DNA from: Desulfobacteraceae bacterium
GTDB lineage: Bacteria > Desulfobacterota > DSM-4660 > Desulfatiglandales > JALVMZ01
NCBI GenBank assembly: GCA_027032655.1
Contig: JALVMZ010000414.1
Span: forward strand, 927-28,179
Direction: 5' to 3'
Length of the DNA: 27,253 nucleotides
This document shows positions 7,005 through 14,641 of this stretch, piece by piece. The notes beneath the pieces were generated by a model that worked only from the letters and a program-made list of their open reading frames with translations, ran no database searches and had not been told where the DNA came from. Each line of letters opens with the position of its first letter. Within the stretch, counting starts at the first letter, position 1. A program made the position numbers and the translations under genes.

Positions 7005-9947
7005 TTATTCCTCCCCGTGCAGGATGAATACTGCCCAGTAGAAGGGGTGAGGGTGTTTTGCCCTTATGGCTGAGCGGGCTTTCCGCAAAGCTTCAAGTTT
7101 GCTCTCCCCTTGCTTTATCCTCCGGTAAAACTCCTCCATAAATTCCACAGCAGGAAGCGAGGCAACCTCCCACAGGCTCACAACTACACTCCTTGCACCT
7201 GCATGATGGAAAGCCCTCGCAAAGTTCACAACACCCTCTCCTTCCATAACCTTTCCCCTTCCAGTAACACACGCAGACAAAACCACAAGCTCTGCATCAA
7301 GCTTCAAGCTCAATACCTCGCTCAGGGTCAAAAATCCATCCTCCTTGCTTTTGTTAACCTGCGAAAGTATTATGAACGGCTCCATTATACCCTGAACCTT
7401 GCCAGGAAGGTCTGCATGGGTGGCAAAGTGAAGTATCCTGTAGCGCCTGAGAGACGCCTCCTTTACCGCCTCCTCCCTCGCCTCATCCCTCAGAAGAACA
7501 TCAGGGGGCTTTGCCTCTACCCCCATTATCCTCGCTATCGCCCTTACCTCCTGCTCTGTCTCAGGAAGAGGAGCATACACAACCTTGCCCTGGGCATCCC
7601 CCCATGGCCTCCTTGTTGCCTCCAATACCACCTCTCTCCCTAAGGAAGGATTCCCTAAGGCAAAAAGAGGTTTGCTGGAGCCTACCTTGCCAAGGCTCCT
7701 GTTTATGTGAAGAATGGCTGCAGACTGATAATAGCTTATCTTCCAGAGGTCGCCTGCATAGACGCTGCCTTTAAAACTTTCCCTATCCTCTACAACTAAA
7801 GCCTCAAAGGGAACCACACCGAGTATGCCATCAGGGATTATGATGACGTGTTTTTGGTAGGGGATGCCTTCAATCGCAGGTGAAAGAAGCTCGCTGTAAA
7901 GTTCATGGCCAAGGGAGAGTATGCGGCTTTGGCTTGAGACCCTCTGCTGTATCTCTTGAAGATAGCTCTTTATCTTCTCCTCTAAAGCCTTCCTGTTGCT
8001 GCTTAGTTTTAAAACCTTCTTTACCCCTCCTTTTTCTAAAACTGCAGCGTAAAGCTGGGAGGTTCCAAAGGCATATTCTATGACTACCTCGTCCTCCCTG
8101 AGGAGAAGCTCCTCTGCCTTTACTGGTTTGGGATAGTAGAGGGAGGCATAAAGGGGATATTGCCTGCGAAGAAGGGAGATAAACCGGGAGAGTTCTTCCT
8201 GGAGTTTTTCTCTCCTTGAGGCAAGCTCTTTTAGGACTTCCTCCTTCCCTTCCCTGTAGGCCTTCTCCCACTGCTTCTCTATGGCAGAAAGCTGGCTAAG
8301 GAGGGATTGTTCTTTTTCTCTGAGCTTTGGAGGAAGGCTGGCGGTTCTTTTCTGCCTCCATGCTTCTGCCATCCCCTCAAGGAGGGTTCTTGCTTTGCAG
8401 GATTCTGCAAAATAGTAAAGCGCAGAGGAAAGGTCTTTTCCGTAGGAGGAAAAGGCAGGGTCTTTCCTCTCCCCAGAGAGAACCCTCTCTCCAAGAGCTG
8501 TTATAAGTGCCCTGTAGGGCTTTATAAAGCCTCCGTAAAAGCCTCCTATGAAAAACCCTGTCCTTTTTTCCTTTACCTTGGAGCGAAGCTCTTCTGTAAG
8601 GGCCACTGCCTTAAGAAGCGAGTAGGAAGCCTTGTTGAATTTCCCCAGGCCATTTAAGGCTAAGCCAAGCTGGGTGTAGTATCTAATTTTAAAGAGGGGG
8701 GAATTAAGAATGGACGGTTTTCTCTTTCGCAGTTCCTTAAAAGCCTTAGAGGGCTGGCCTTTAGCAAGGTAAAGTTCTACGAAATAGGGCTTGTAGACCC
8801 ACCTTATTCCTATTTTTTCCCAGATTAAATCTGACTCCCTGAGGTTCTCTTCTGCCTTGTCGTATAGACCAAGGGAGAGATAAACTGCACCTATATTTTC
8901 AAGGATGGCAGCAATATATTGGGAAATGTTAAGCTCCCTATCAATCTTCAATGCCTCCCTGTAATACTTAAGCGCCTTACTGTATTGACCAAGGGAGGCG
9001 TAAACTAAACCTATGTTGTTGAGACTTTGGGCAATATCCTGAGGAATGTTCAGTTCCCTGCGAATCTTCAACGCCTCCTTGTAATATCTAAGCGCCTCGC
9101 TGTATTGACCAAGGAAGTAATAAACTTCACCTATGCCGTTAAGAGTGGTAGCAATATTCCGAGGAATGTTAAGTTCCCTGAAAATCTTCAATGCCTCCTT
9201 GTAATACTTAAGCGCCTCGCTGTATTGGCCAAGAGAGAAGTAAACAAAACCTATATTGAGGAGGGCGGTGGCAATACCCTGAGGAATGTTTAGTTCCCTG
9301 CGAATCTTCAATGCCTCCTGGTGATACCTAAGCGCCTTGCTGTATTGGCCAAGGGAGCTATAAACTGCACCTATGTTGTTGAGGGTTGTGGCAACGCTCT
9401 GAGGAATGTTTAGTTCCCTGCGAATCTTCAATGCCTCCTTTAAATACCTAAGCGCCTCGCTGTATCGGCCAAGGGAGTGGTAAACTACACCTATGCTATT
9501 AAAGTCGTCAGCAATATACTGGGACATGTTAAGTTCCCTATCAATCTTCAACGCCTCCCTGTAATACCTAAGCGCCTGCCTGTATTTACCAAGGGAGCGG
9601 TAAATTGAACCTATGCGAAAGAGAGTGGTAGCAATAGTCTGGGGACGGTTAAGTTTTCTACGGATCTTCAGTTCTTCCTTGTAATACTTAAGCGCCTTGA
9701 TGTATTGGCCAAGAGAACGGTAAGCACTACCTATTCCGAATAAACTAAGGGCTTCTCCTTTAAGGTCTCCCAACTTTCTAAAGAGAGGCTCAGATTTTTT
9801 ATAATACTCTATGGCTTGAAGGTAGTTTCCCTGCTTATAAGCCTGCCATCCAAGTTTAAGAAATCTCATTGCCTCTTCCCTGTCCCCAGCGAAAACCACC
9901 ATAGTTCCTAATATAATCGCCAAAACTAAACTCAAAATTTTTCTCAC
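7005..9947 (-). CDS. Exported TPR-CHAT caspase-like protease
   Basis: Protein of 980 residues with signal peptide (residues 1-20, MRKILSLVLA...VFA). Nine kinesin-light-chain-type TPR units follow at about 24-380; units 2-8 are exact 40-residue periods. A helical linker rich in Glu/Arg spans about 380-620, then comes the CHAT domain (Caspase HetF Associated with TPRs) to the C-terminus. The expected His-Cys dyad is present: HFATH (His844) and VVLSAC (Cys893), followed by the conserved GEGVVNFARAF and VVVSLWEV. CHAT proteins are cysteine peptidases often switched on by partner binding to the TPRs; many are cytoplasmic, so the export signal matters. The start is GTG behind AAGGAGGTGAAG. A sigma-54 promoter lies about 70 bp upstream. 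The downstream TPR-OmpA-DUF4384 gene is a likely partner. Confidence 0.92.
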   Translation of the reverse strand: MRKILSLVLAIILGTMVVFAGDREEAMRFLKLGWQAYKQGNYLQAIEYYKKSEPLFRKLGDLKGEALSLFGIGSAYRSLGQYIKALKYYKEELKIRRKLNRPQTIATTLFRIGSIYRSLGKYRQALRYYREALKIDRELNMSQYIADDFNSIGVVYHSLGRYSEALRYLKEALKIRRELNIPQSVATTLNNIGAVYSSLGQYSKALRYHQEALKIRRELNIPQGIATALLNIGFVYFSLGQYSEALKYYKEALKIFRELNIPRNIATTLNGIGEVYYFLGQYSEALRYYKEALKIRRELNIPQDIAQSLNNIGLVYASLGQYSKALKYYREALKIDRELNISQYIAAILENIGAVYLSLGLYDKAEENLRESDLIWEKIGIRWVYKPYFVELYLAKGQPSKAFKELRKRKPSILNSPLFKIRYYTQLGLALNGLGKFNKASYSLLKAVALTEELRSKVKEKRTGFFIGGFYGGFIKPYRALITALGERVLSGERKDPAFSSYGKDLSSALYYFAESCKARTLLEGMAEAWRQKRTASLPPKLREKEQSLLSQLSAIEKQWEKAYREGKEEVLKELASRREKLQEELSRFISLLRRQYPLYASLYYPKPVKAEELLLREDEVVIEYAFGTSQLYAAVLEKGGVKKVLKLSSNRKALEEKIKSYLQEIQQRVSSQSRILSLGHELYSELLSPAIEGIPYQKHVIIIPDGILGVVPFEALVVEDRESFKGSVYAGDLWKISYYQSAAILHINRSLGKVGSSKPLFALGNPSLGREVVLEATRRPWGDAQGKVVYAPLPETEQEVRAIARIMGVEAKPPDVLLRDEAREEAVKEASLRRYRILHFATHADLPGKVQGIMEPFIILSQVNKSKEDGFLTLSEVLSLKLDAELVVLSACVTGRGKVMEGEGVVNFARAFHHAGARSVVVSLWEVASLPAVEFMEEFYRRIKQGESKLEALRKARSAIRAKHPHPFYWAVFILHGEE
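8913..9752 (-). repeat. Seven tandem 120-bp units encoding TPRs 2-8
   Basis: Codons 66-345 of the CHAT gene are seven uninterrupted 40-codon units without indels. They share the frame 'GxxYxSLGQYxxALxYYxEALKIxRELN' and also long stretches of DNA identity, for example around CTTAAGCGCC and CTTCAATGCCTCC. The even period and DNA similarity point to recent internal duplication, so copy number may vary between strains. Confidence 0.85.
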
Positions 9948-10014
9948 CCTTCACCTCCTTTTCTTCCCGGCACCTCAGTTTATCCTGTCTCATTTTGTCC
10001 TCCATTATATTTTT

Positions 10015-10030
10015 TGCAAATTCCATGCCA
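10015..10030 (-). promoter_or_regulatory. Sigma-54 (-24/-12) promoter of the TPR-CHAT unit
   Basis: The minus strand reads TGGCATGGAATTTGCA. This fits the established consensus TGGCAYRNNNNTTGCW at every defined position, with GG and GC ten bases apart. The start of transcription would be near 10003, about 55 nt before the GTG at 9947. Dyads 139 bp or more upstream fit enhancer-dependent activation. Confidence 0.82.
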
Positions 10031-10071
10031 GAATTGGCGGTTGCCTTTTGGCTTTTGGAGCTAAGGGTTTG

Positions 10072-10153
10072 CTGAGCTTTGAGCCCTGAGCTCTGAGCCA
10101 TGGGCCAAGAGCTATGAGCTGAAAGCTAAGGGCTAAGGGCTGGGGGCTGGCTT
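10072..10153. repeat. Degenerate tandem heptad repeat between dyads and promoter
   Basis: About eleven 7 bp units of the pattern TGAGCYN (TGAGCTT, TGAGCCC, TGAGCTC, TGAGCCA, then TGGGCCA, AGAGCTA and similar) stand in a row. Related stretches occur at 5417-5451 and, as a remnant, near 21226-21250. The array separates the enhancer dyads from the promoter and changes their distance (139 bp here, 89 bp at the ankyrin promoter). Its contribution may be only DNA length or flexibility. Confidence 0.75.
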
Positions 10154-10168
10154 GGAAAATTGGGAGTT

Positions 10169-10269
10169 GTCTCATTTTGGGACTGGAAATTCGCATATGT
10201 CCTGCAGAGTGGCTTCTGTTCTTCATTCGCACGAGTCTCATTTTGAGACAAATTTTCCCATTTTGAGAC
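10169..10269 (-). promoter_or_regulatory. Enhancer module B: three GTCTC dyads
   Basis: Three copies of a 15 bp dyad lie at 10169-10183 (GTCTCATTTTGGGAC), 10235-10249 (the perfect palindrome GTCTCATTTTGAGAC) and 10255-10269 (TTCCCATTTTGAGAC). Start-to-start distances are 66 and 20 bp, and the outermost dyad ends 13 bp before the ankyrin stop codon at 10283. Position and symmetry suit binding sites of a sigma-54 enhancer-binding protein. The regulator itself is not in the window. Confidence 0.75.
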
Positions 10270-10282
10270 TGCAATAGCCATT

Positions 10283-10792
10283 TTACCTCCCGCATGTGGT
10301 GTTGCATTTCCCCCCGTGGGAACGAAGGAGGGAGACGATTTTGTCATTTCCTGCTATTTTCGCCACATCCAAGGGGGTAGAACCTGCGGGGTATCGGTCC
10401 CTTTTCTTCGTAGTTTTCGCATTTACATCCGCACCGTATGAGAGGAGAAGTTTGACGAGTTCGGTTGTGCCGTATTCTGCAGCCAAATGCAGCGGGGTCC
10501 AGCCATATTCGTCCCTCACATTTACCCTTGTCTCTTCCTCTTCTCTTTTTGATTCTGAAACCCACTCCCTATTTGCTCGCTCCCTATTTGCTCGCCACCT
10601 CTCTATTCTCCACCTATTAAGCGACTCACAAGCTAAACTTTGGGGAGTGGAAGTACCGTTGGGATTATAGTAAATATGACAGTCCTCCTGAGGTGGTACC
10701 AAGTCGCTCACATCATCCATCCAGGAACAACCCCAGAAAATCATTATTACCGCTAAAGCCAAAGTCAAGAACAAAATCAAAGTTTTTCTCAT
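10283..10792 (-). CDS. Ankyrin-repeat lipoprotein with CNTTCGR tail
   Basis: Exported protein of 169 residues. Its hydrophobic signal ends in a lipobox-like FWGC (Cys22), so a lipoprotein is likely though not certain. A charged linker (about 55-90) carries an in-frame 5-residue duplication (RANRE twice). Two ankyrin repeats follow: 'YGWTPLHLAAEYGTTELVKLLLSYGADVNAK' split over about 96-126, and a second at about 134-158. The protein ends SLLRSHGGKCNTTCGR. The same ending closes the caspase-ankyrin protein at 13015, so the two ankyrin modules are duplicates. Ankyrin repeats bind other proteins; a partner or inhibitor of the exported proteases is a reasonable guess. It is preceded by AAAAGGAGGTGAAC and by its own sigma-54-type promoter. 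Confidence 0.88.
   Translation of the reverse strand: MRKTLILFLTLALAVIMIFWGCSWMDDVSDLVPPQEDCHIYYNPNGTSTPQSLACESLNRWRIERWRANRERANREWVSESKREEEETRVNVRDEYGWTPLHLAAEYGTTELVKLLLSYGADVNAKTTKKRDRYPAGSTPLDVAKIAGNDKIVSLLRSHGGKCNTTCGR
10566..10595 (-). repeat. 15-bp in-frame tandem duplication in the ankyrin lipoprotein gene
   Basis: TCCCTATTTGCTCGC at 10566-10580 is repeated exactly at 10581-10595. It duplicates five residues (RANRE) in the linker before the ankyrin repeats. This is probably replication slippage and is tolerated because it keeps the frame. Confidence 0.9.
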
Positions 10793-10869
10793 AGTTCACC
10801 TCCTTTTATTTTTTCTTCCCCATGCCCCAGTTGGACATGTCTTTTTTGTGTTTCATCATTTTGTATATA

Positions 10870-10885
10870 GGCAAATTTCATGCCA
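10870..10885 (-). promoter_or_regulatory. Sigma-54 promoter of the ankyrin lipoprotein
   Basis: The minus strand reads TGGCATGAAATTTGCC, which matches the sigma-54 consensus at all defined positions but the last. The flanking bases (CC/TTCTGGCATG) resemble copy B. Transcription would begin near 10858, about 65 nt before the ATG at 10792. The three dyads begin 89 bp upstream. Confidence 0.75.
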
Positions 10886-10973
10886 GAAATGGCAGTTTCC
10901 TGAGTTTTGGCTCTATTAGAGGGGGAAAGGGAAATTTCGCCCTTCGGGAAAACCCTCATTTTTCCCCTCCTTT

Positions 10974-11074
10974 GTCTCATTTTGAGACTGAAAATTTGGC
11001 TCTGTCCTGTAAGTTGGCTTCTGTTCTTCCTTTGCACGAGTCTCATTTTGGGACAGAAAGTCCCATTTTGAGAA
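10974..11074 (-). promoter_or_regulatory. Enhancer module C: three GTCTC dyads
   Basis: Dyads lie at 10974-10988 (perfect GTCTCATTTTGAGAC), 11040-11054 (GTCTCATTTTGGGAC) and 11060-11074 (GTCCCATTTTGAGAA). Start-to-start spacing is again 66 and 20 bp. The outer dyad again lies just before an ankyrin-tail stop codon, here an orphan one at 11088. Confidence 0.75.
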
Positions 11075-11087
11075 TGCGATGGTCATA

Positions 11088-11145
11088 TTACCTCCCGCAT
11101 GTTGTGTTGCACCTCCCGCCATGGGAGCGGTATAAAGTGGCGCTC
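11088..11145 (-). pseudogene. Orphan ankyrin-gene 3' end (RSHGGRCNTTCGR-stop)
   Basis: Read on the minus strand in one frame this short stretch gives LYRSHGGRCNTTCGR followed by TAA at 11088-11090. It matches the end of the ankyrin proteins at 10283 and 13015. No start or ankyrin repeat precedes it; the PPC-like lipoprotein gene ends 24 bp upstream. It appears to be the carried-along edge of the duplicated enhancer module. Confidence 0.8.
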
Positions 11146-11169
11146 TCAAATTATTCAGTTTCTCAATTA

Positions 11170-11568
11170 TCACGGATTATTTTCAGAGAAGTAATTAACA
11201 CGAAGCCTGTATGAAACCCCTGGGTTTCCTTCTATCTTAAGGAAAAACTGGCCTGGCTCAAGGTTATATCTAATCTCCGCTTTGTTTTCTTCCCCTCCCA
11301 AGCAAGTTAACCATCCTATTAATCTTGTCTCTTGGTCTGAATTATAAAGAGAAATGCGCGTGCAGTTATCGGAACTTAGAATCAACTGGACTACATATTC
11401 TCCGGGCTTTTCTGTACTGAAAGTATACCAATCCACTCCATCAGAGCTTATTTCACCGTTTACCCATGTGGCCAAGGGAAGATTTTGGATCTCCTTCTCT
11501 GATTTACACCCTGATAGAATGAAGCTTACCAATAAGAGAGCCCATATTAAAATCGATTTAACCCTCAT
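11170..11568 (-). CDS. Lipoprotein with PPC-like beta-sandwich
   Basis: Protein of 132 residues with a clear type II signal: MRVKSILIWALLLVSFI followed by LSGC (Cys21). The remainder resembles bacterial pre-peptidase C-terminal (PPC) domains: 'DGVDWYTFSTEKPGEYVVQL', an Asn/Cys segment 'SSDNCTRISLYNSD', then 'YNLEPGQFFLKIEG...YRLRV'. PPC domains usually sit beside secreted peptidases, so a free-standing lipoprotein version near exported caspase-like proteins fits. ATG at 11568 is chosen over a GTG two codons upstream because AAAAGGAGGTGAAC precedes it at the right distance. It lies 14 bp after the barrel gene and is probably co-transcribed with it. Confidence 0.82.
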   Translation of the reverse strand: MRVKSILIWALLLVSFILSGCKSEKEIQNLPLATWVNGEISSDGVDWYTFSTEKPGEYVVQLILSSDNCTRISLYNSDQETRLIGWLTCLGGEENKAEIRYNLEPGQFFLKIEGNPGVSYRLRVNYFSENNP

Positions 11569-11582
11569 GTTCACCTCCTTTT

Positions 11583-12929
11583 CTAAAAATAGGGAATAAG
11601 TCTTAAGCTGCTAATTCCTCCTGTAAACATCCACATGCTGGAGTTATACTCTCCCTGGAAGAAACCAAAATTGCTTTGGGAAACATCTATTGGCTTTCCT
11701 TTATAGAATATGAAACCCATAGAGAATCTATAACCTTCTTTTTGATTTTCACCTTCTATCCCTAAGGAAAAAATATGGTAATCATTGAAGGGAAAATAAG
11801 CCGGCAGGATTGTTCCCTTAGTAAATTGAGAAGGCTGAAATCTATATCCCAGCAAGAGGGATATTCTCTCTCCAACTATTTTATACTTAATTCCCATGCA
11901 AATTTCAGTTGTATCTTTCCAGGAAAGGGGAATGTCCTTTATTTTCTCTAAATAAGGCTCTAATACTTCCTTCCAGGTCTTTTCTGTAAACTCAGACTTG
12001 ATTTCCTTTACTCTACTCCACTGTGTCCAATGAAGATCAAAGGAAAAGATTAATTTCCCTTTGGAAATAGAGAAGCCCCCTCCTATCCACAAGGGCAAAT
12101 AAAAATCCTTTTTTACCTCGGATTCAAATTTAAGGTCTCCGGCATAACTCTTTCCTATTTCCTCCAAGAATTCATAAGTGGCATATAGTTGGGCTTTTCC
12201 GGAGAGGGAAATTTTAGCGGGAATCTTCATAGATAGGCCAATTTTCAACCAATCCGATGGCCTGTAAATAAAACCCATGGTGGCCCTTATCCCACCGCCT
12301 GAAGGTGGGTCTTTGTAATACTCGTTGGTCGCTTTGTTCTTGTTTAGGAAAACATCGTTGTAATACAGGTTCTCTTTAAGTGGTAAAGAATAGCCCCAGA
12401 AAATCCTCTGGTAAGAAAGGCTGAACCCAGTAAAAATAGTATCGCTCAGGCTGAAACCCATTCCCATGGAGACTTCACCACTTCCCGCCCATACTTCCAC
12501 GCCTTTGTAGGGGATAATTTGGGGAGTAAGACTATTTTGATATCCATAACCATATAAATACAGACCCACTGTTTTAAAAAGAATCAGTCCAATGTAAGGA
12601 GAAAAAATGGAAAGAGTAGACTCGGAAGATGAAAATGTAGGAAAAAGCCCCATAATTTTCCCTTTTCCTTTAAGGGTCTCGGAAACTGTCTTTATAGTAG
12701 CGTAGGGTCCTCCTGAGAAAAGTGGCCTTCCCAATTCATATTTATAATTACGCAAGGGCAAAGCCAAGCCTGCAGGATTCCAAACTACAGCCTCAGGTCC
12801 ATCAGCCAGTGCCACATATGCTCCCCCTAAAAGCCCAGCCCGGTCCATTGTAGGAGGAGAAAAGAGGTCTGCCTTTAAAGTTGATATTGTTAAAACAATT
12901 AAACTAAAAAGCCAAAGGACTCTCTTCAT
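11583..12929 (-). CDS. Outer-membrane beta-barrel protein (FadL/PorV-like)
   Basis: Protein of 448 residues with signal peptide (MKRVLWLFSLIVLTISTLKA). The N-terminal segment GGAYVALADGPEAVVWNPAG is typical of the FadL/OmpP1 and PorV/UPF0164-type barrels. The rest alternates short aromatic and hydrophilic strands ('GLYLYGYGYQNSL', 'IGLSMKIPAKISLSGKA', 'ISLLLGYRFQPSQF') and ends in Phe (LRLIPYF), as expected of a BAM substrate. Such proteins take up hydrophobic substrates or serve as secretion accessories; which applies here cannot be told. An 85 bp gap without a good promoter separates it from the caspase-ankyrin gene, so it may be the tail of that operon. It has a strong AAAAAGGAGGTAAAC ribosome-binding site. 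Confidence 0.85.
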   Translation of the reverse strand: MKRVLWLFSLIVLTISTLKADLFSPPTMDRAGLLGGAYVALADGPEAVVWNPAGLALPLRNYKYELGRPLFSGGPYATIKTVSETLKGKGKIMGLFPTFSSSESTLSIFSPYIGLILFKTVGLYLYGYGYQNSLTPQIIPYKGVEVWAGSGEVSMGMGFSLSDTIFTGFSLSYQRIFWGYSLPLKENLYYNDVFLNKNKATNEYYKDPPSGGGIRATMGFIYRPSDWLKIGLSMKIPAKISLSGKAQLYATYEFLEEIGKSYAGDLKFESEVKKDFYLPLWIGGGFSISKGKLIFSFDLHWTQWSRVKEIKSEFTEKTWKEVLEPYLEKIKDIPLSWKDTTEICMGIKYKIVGERISLLLGYRFQPSQFTKGTILPAYFPFNDYHIFSLGIEGENQKEGYRFSMGFIFYKGKPIDVSQSNFGFFQGEYNSSMWMFTGGISSLRLIPYF

Positions 12930-13014
12930 AGTTTACCTCCTTTTTAAATTTATTTTGCTAAAACATTTTTTATGCTAAACCTAAGGAAGGAAAAATTTGC
13001 TCTAAAACTCATGC

Positions 13015-14631
13015 CTATTTTCCGCAAGTGGTGTTGCACCGCCCGCCGTGGGAGCGAAGAAGGGAGACCATCTTACCGTTATCCTCAATTTTCGCAATAT
13101 CCAGTGGAGTAGAGCCAGCAGGGTATATCTCAGTCTCGTATACGAAAGTAGAATAATCTCTCTTGGTCTTCGCATTTACATCCGCCCCATGAGAAAGGAG
13201 GACCTTTACAACTTCAGTTTTGCCCCAGAAGACAGCCCAATGAAGGGGAGTCCACCCATCGTAGTCCCTTGCATTTACATCTGCACCGTAAGAGAGAAGA
13301 AGGTCTGCGACTTTCCCCTGGCCCTTTTGAGCAGCTATATGAAGAGGAGTCAAGCCCTCTTCGTTCCTTACATTGGGGTCTGCACCCTTTTCCAGAAGTT
13401 TCTTTATTTTAGAGGGGAAACTTATATTCCGGAAAAGGGATTTTCCCAGTTGTGCCTTCTTATTTCTTCCAACGATTCTCTCCTTCAGTTTTTTCACCCT
13501 TTCTTTAGCATATTCCCTCATGTGCTCGTCTAAACTGGAGAATGGGTCATCCTGCTGAAAGGTGGCGAGGAATTTTTCCCAAGCCTCTCTTTTCTCCTGG
13601 AGTGTAAGAGCGGGTTCCTGGTCAAGTTGCTTCACCTTCTCAAAGGCGCTCTTCATCTTGTCCAGATAAGCCTGCCACCTGCTTCTCCTGGCTTGGACTT
13701 TCCCTTGAAGATCTGTTAAATCCAAATCAGAAACGGAAGGAGCAGGTGGAGGTGTCGCAGCCTCATAGGAAAAGCCACCACGCTTCAGCACAAAGACAAA
13801 GTCTCCCTTGTCAAGGGCAGGGTCTTTTATCTTGCCAAACTGGGGGTGCTGGTAGGGATAATAGTAGGGAACTTTATTGGCAAGGATTGCAGCAAGTTCT
13901 GTGCCTGTGAGATAGCCATCTTTTACTATCTCAGGCTCTTTTCCCTGAAGAACATCAAGGAAGACCATTTTGAAATAACTCCTGTCCGGCACTGTCTCAT
14001 CCGCTGCACCTGCTGTTATAAATTCCCGCACAGGATTGGCTATGAGCCATGTTATGGGAGTTTTATATCTGCGGGGAGCTCTTGTCAATTTAAGAACTGT
14101 CCCAGAAAAGCAGCTGTCAAACATGAAAAGAACATGTTTGGCTTTCATTATCTTTGCTTGTCTTGCTACCCATTCTATGGGGATGGATTTGGCATAAAAT
14201 CCTGCTTTGTCCATATCAGGATGAGGGGTATCCACCATGGCAAGATAGCCTAAGTATTGGCCAGTTATGTCCTTCTCCGAATGACCATGCCCTGCGTAAT
14301 AGATGAGAATTTGAGCATCTTTTTCCTGGCCTTTTGTTGCAACGAATTTGGAGAAGATTTTTTCAAACTCCTCTTTTGTAAGGTCTTTGTGGACTTCTGT
14401 GCTAAAGCCTATTTTTTTAAGCTGGGCTGCAACTTCATCAACATCCTTGGTGGGGCCTGGAAGCTTCTTCCAGTAGCGGTAGTTTCCGTTTCCTATAAGA
14501 AGGGCATAGCTTGCTTTGTAGAGGGGTATATAGTTGCCCTTAGGGGTTTTGATTGAAATTATAGCTCTTTTCCCTCCATTTCCTGCAAAAAGGAGGAGGG
14601 AAAGCAGGAGTATAGCAGCTCTCCTTCTCAT
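13015..14631 (-). CDS. Exported caspase-like (C14) protease fused to ankyrin repeats
   Basis: Protein of 538 residues. A signal peptide (MRRRAAILLLSLLLFA) precedes a caspase p20-like domain at about 38-270: 'YALLIGNGNYRYWKKLPGPTKDVDEVAAQL', the catalytic His in IYYAGHGH (His115) and Cys in MFDSCFSG (Cys174). A charged helical segment covers about 300-400, then come three ankyrin repeats (GADPNVRNEEGLTPLHIAA, GADVNARDYDGWTPLHWAV, GADVNAKTKRDYST) and the ending SLLRSHGGRCNTTCGK. Metacaspase-type enzymes usually cut after Arg/Lys; the ankyrin part likely selects partners. ATG at 14631 is chosen because the signal peptide starts there and GGAAAT precedes it; an upstream start at 14667 would overlap the previous gene. 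It lies 10 bp after the small membrane protein gene in the sigma-54-driven operon. Confidence 0.9.
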   Translation of the reverse strand: MRRRAAILLLSLLLFAGNGGKRAIISIKTPKGNYIPLYKASYALLIGNGNYRYWKKLPGPTKDVDEVAAQLKKIGFSTEVHKDLTKEEFEKIFSKFVATKGQEKDAQILIYYAGHGHSEKDITGQYLGYLAMVDTPHPDMDKAGFYAKSIPIEWVARQAKIMKAKHVLFMFDSCFSGTVLKLTRAPRRYKTPITWLIANPVREFITAGAADETVPDRSYFKMVFLDVLQGKEPEIVKDGYLTGTELAAILANKVPYYYPYQHPQFGKIKDPALDKGDFVFVLKRGGFSYEAATPPPAPSVSDLDLTDLQGKVQARRSRWQAYLDKMKSAFEKVKQLDQEPALTLQEKREAWEKFLATFQQDDPFSSLDEHMREYAKERVKKLKERIVGRNKKAQLGKSLFRNISFPSKIKKLLEKGADPNVRNEEGLTPLHIAAQKGQGKVADLLLSYGADVNARDYDGWTPLHWAVFWGKTEVVKVLLSHGADVNAKTKRDYSTFVYETEIYPAGSTPLDIAKIEDNGKMVSLLRSHGGRCNTTCGK

Positions 14632-14641
14632 GGTATTTCCT

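Larger units (their letters stand above)
9948..10282. other. Regulatory intergenic region B upstream of TPR-CHAT
   Basis: No gene. Reading along the minus strand it holds three GTCTC-type dyads (10269 to 10169), a heptad-repeat spacer (10153 to 10072), an intact sigma-54 promoter (10030 to 10015) and a leader of about 55 nt ending in the AAGGAGGTGAAG ribosome-binding site. Confidence 0.8.
10793..11169. other. Regulatory intergenic region C upstream of the ankyrin lipoprotein
   Basis: No complete gene. In minus-strand order it contains a detached ankyrin-gene tail (11145 to 11088), three GTCTC dyads (11074 to 10974), a GC-rich stretch near 10925-10975, a sigma-54-type promoter (10885 to 10870) and a leader with AAAAGGAGGTGAAC. 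Confidence 0.8.

Noticed and set aside
7110..7643. Plus-strand open frame of 177 codons inside the CHAT gene
   Set aside because: It lies wholly antisense to a well-supported CHAT domain, has low-complexity Pro/Leu/Arg composition and no ribosome-binding site.
10072..10153. CRISPR-like array
   Set aside because: Units are 7 bp, degenerate and contiguous with no spacers.
12997..13017. Possible sigma-54 promoter for the barrel gene (minus strand AGGCATGAGTTTTAGAGCA)
   Set aside because: GG and GC are 13 bases apart instead of 10, and no GTCTC dyads lie upstream.
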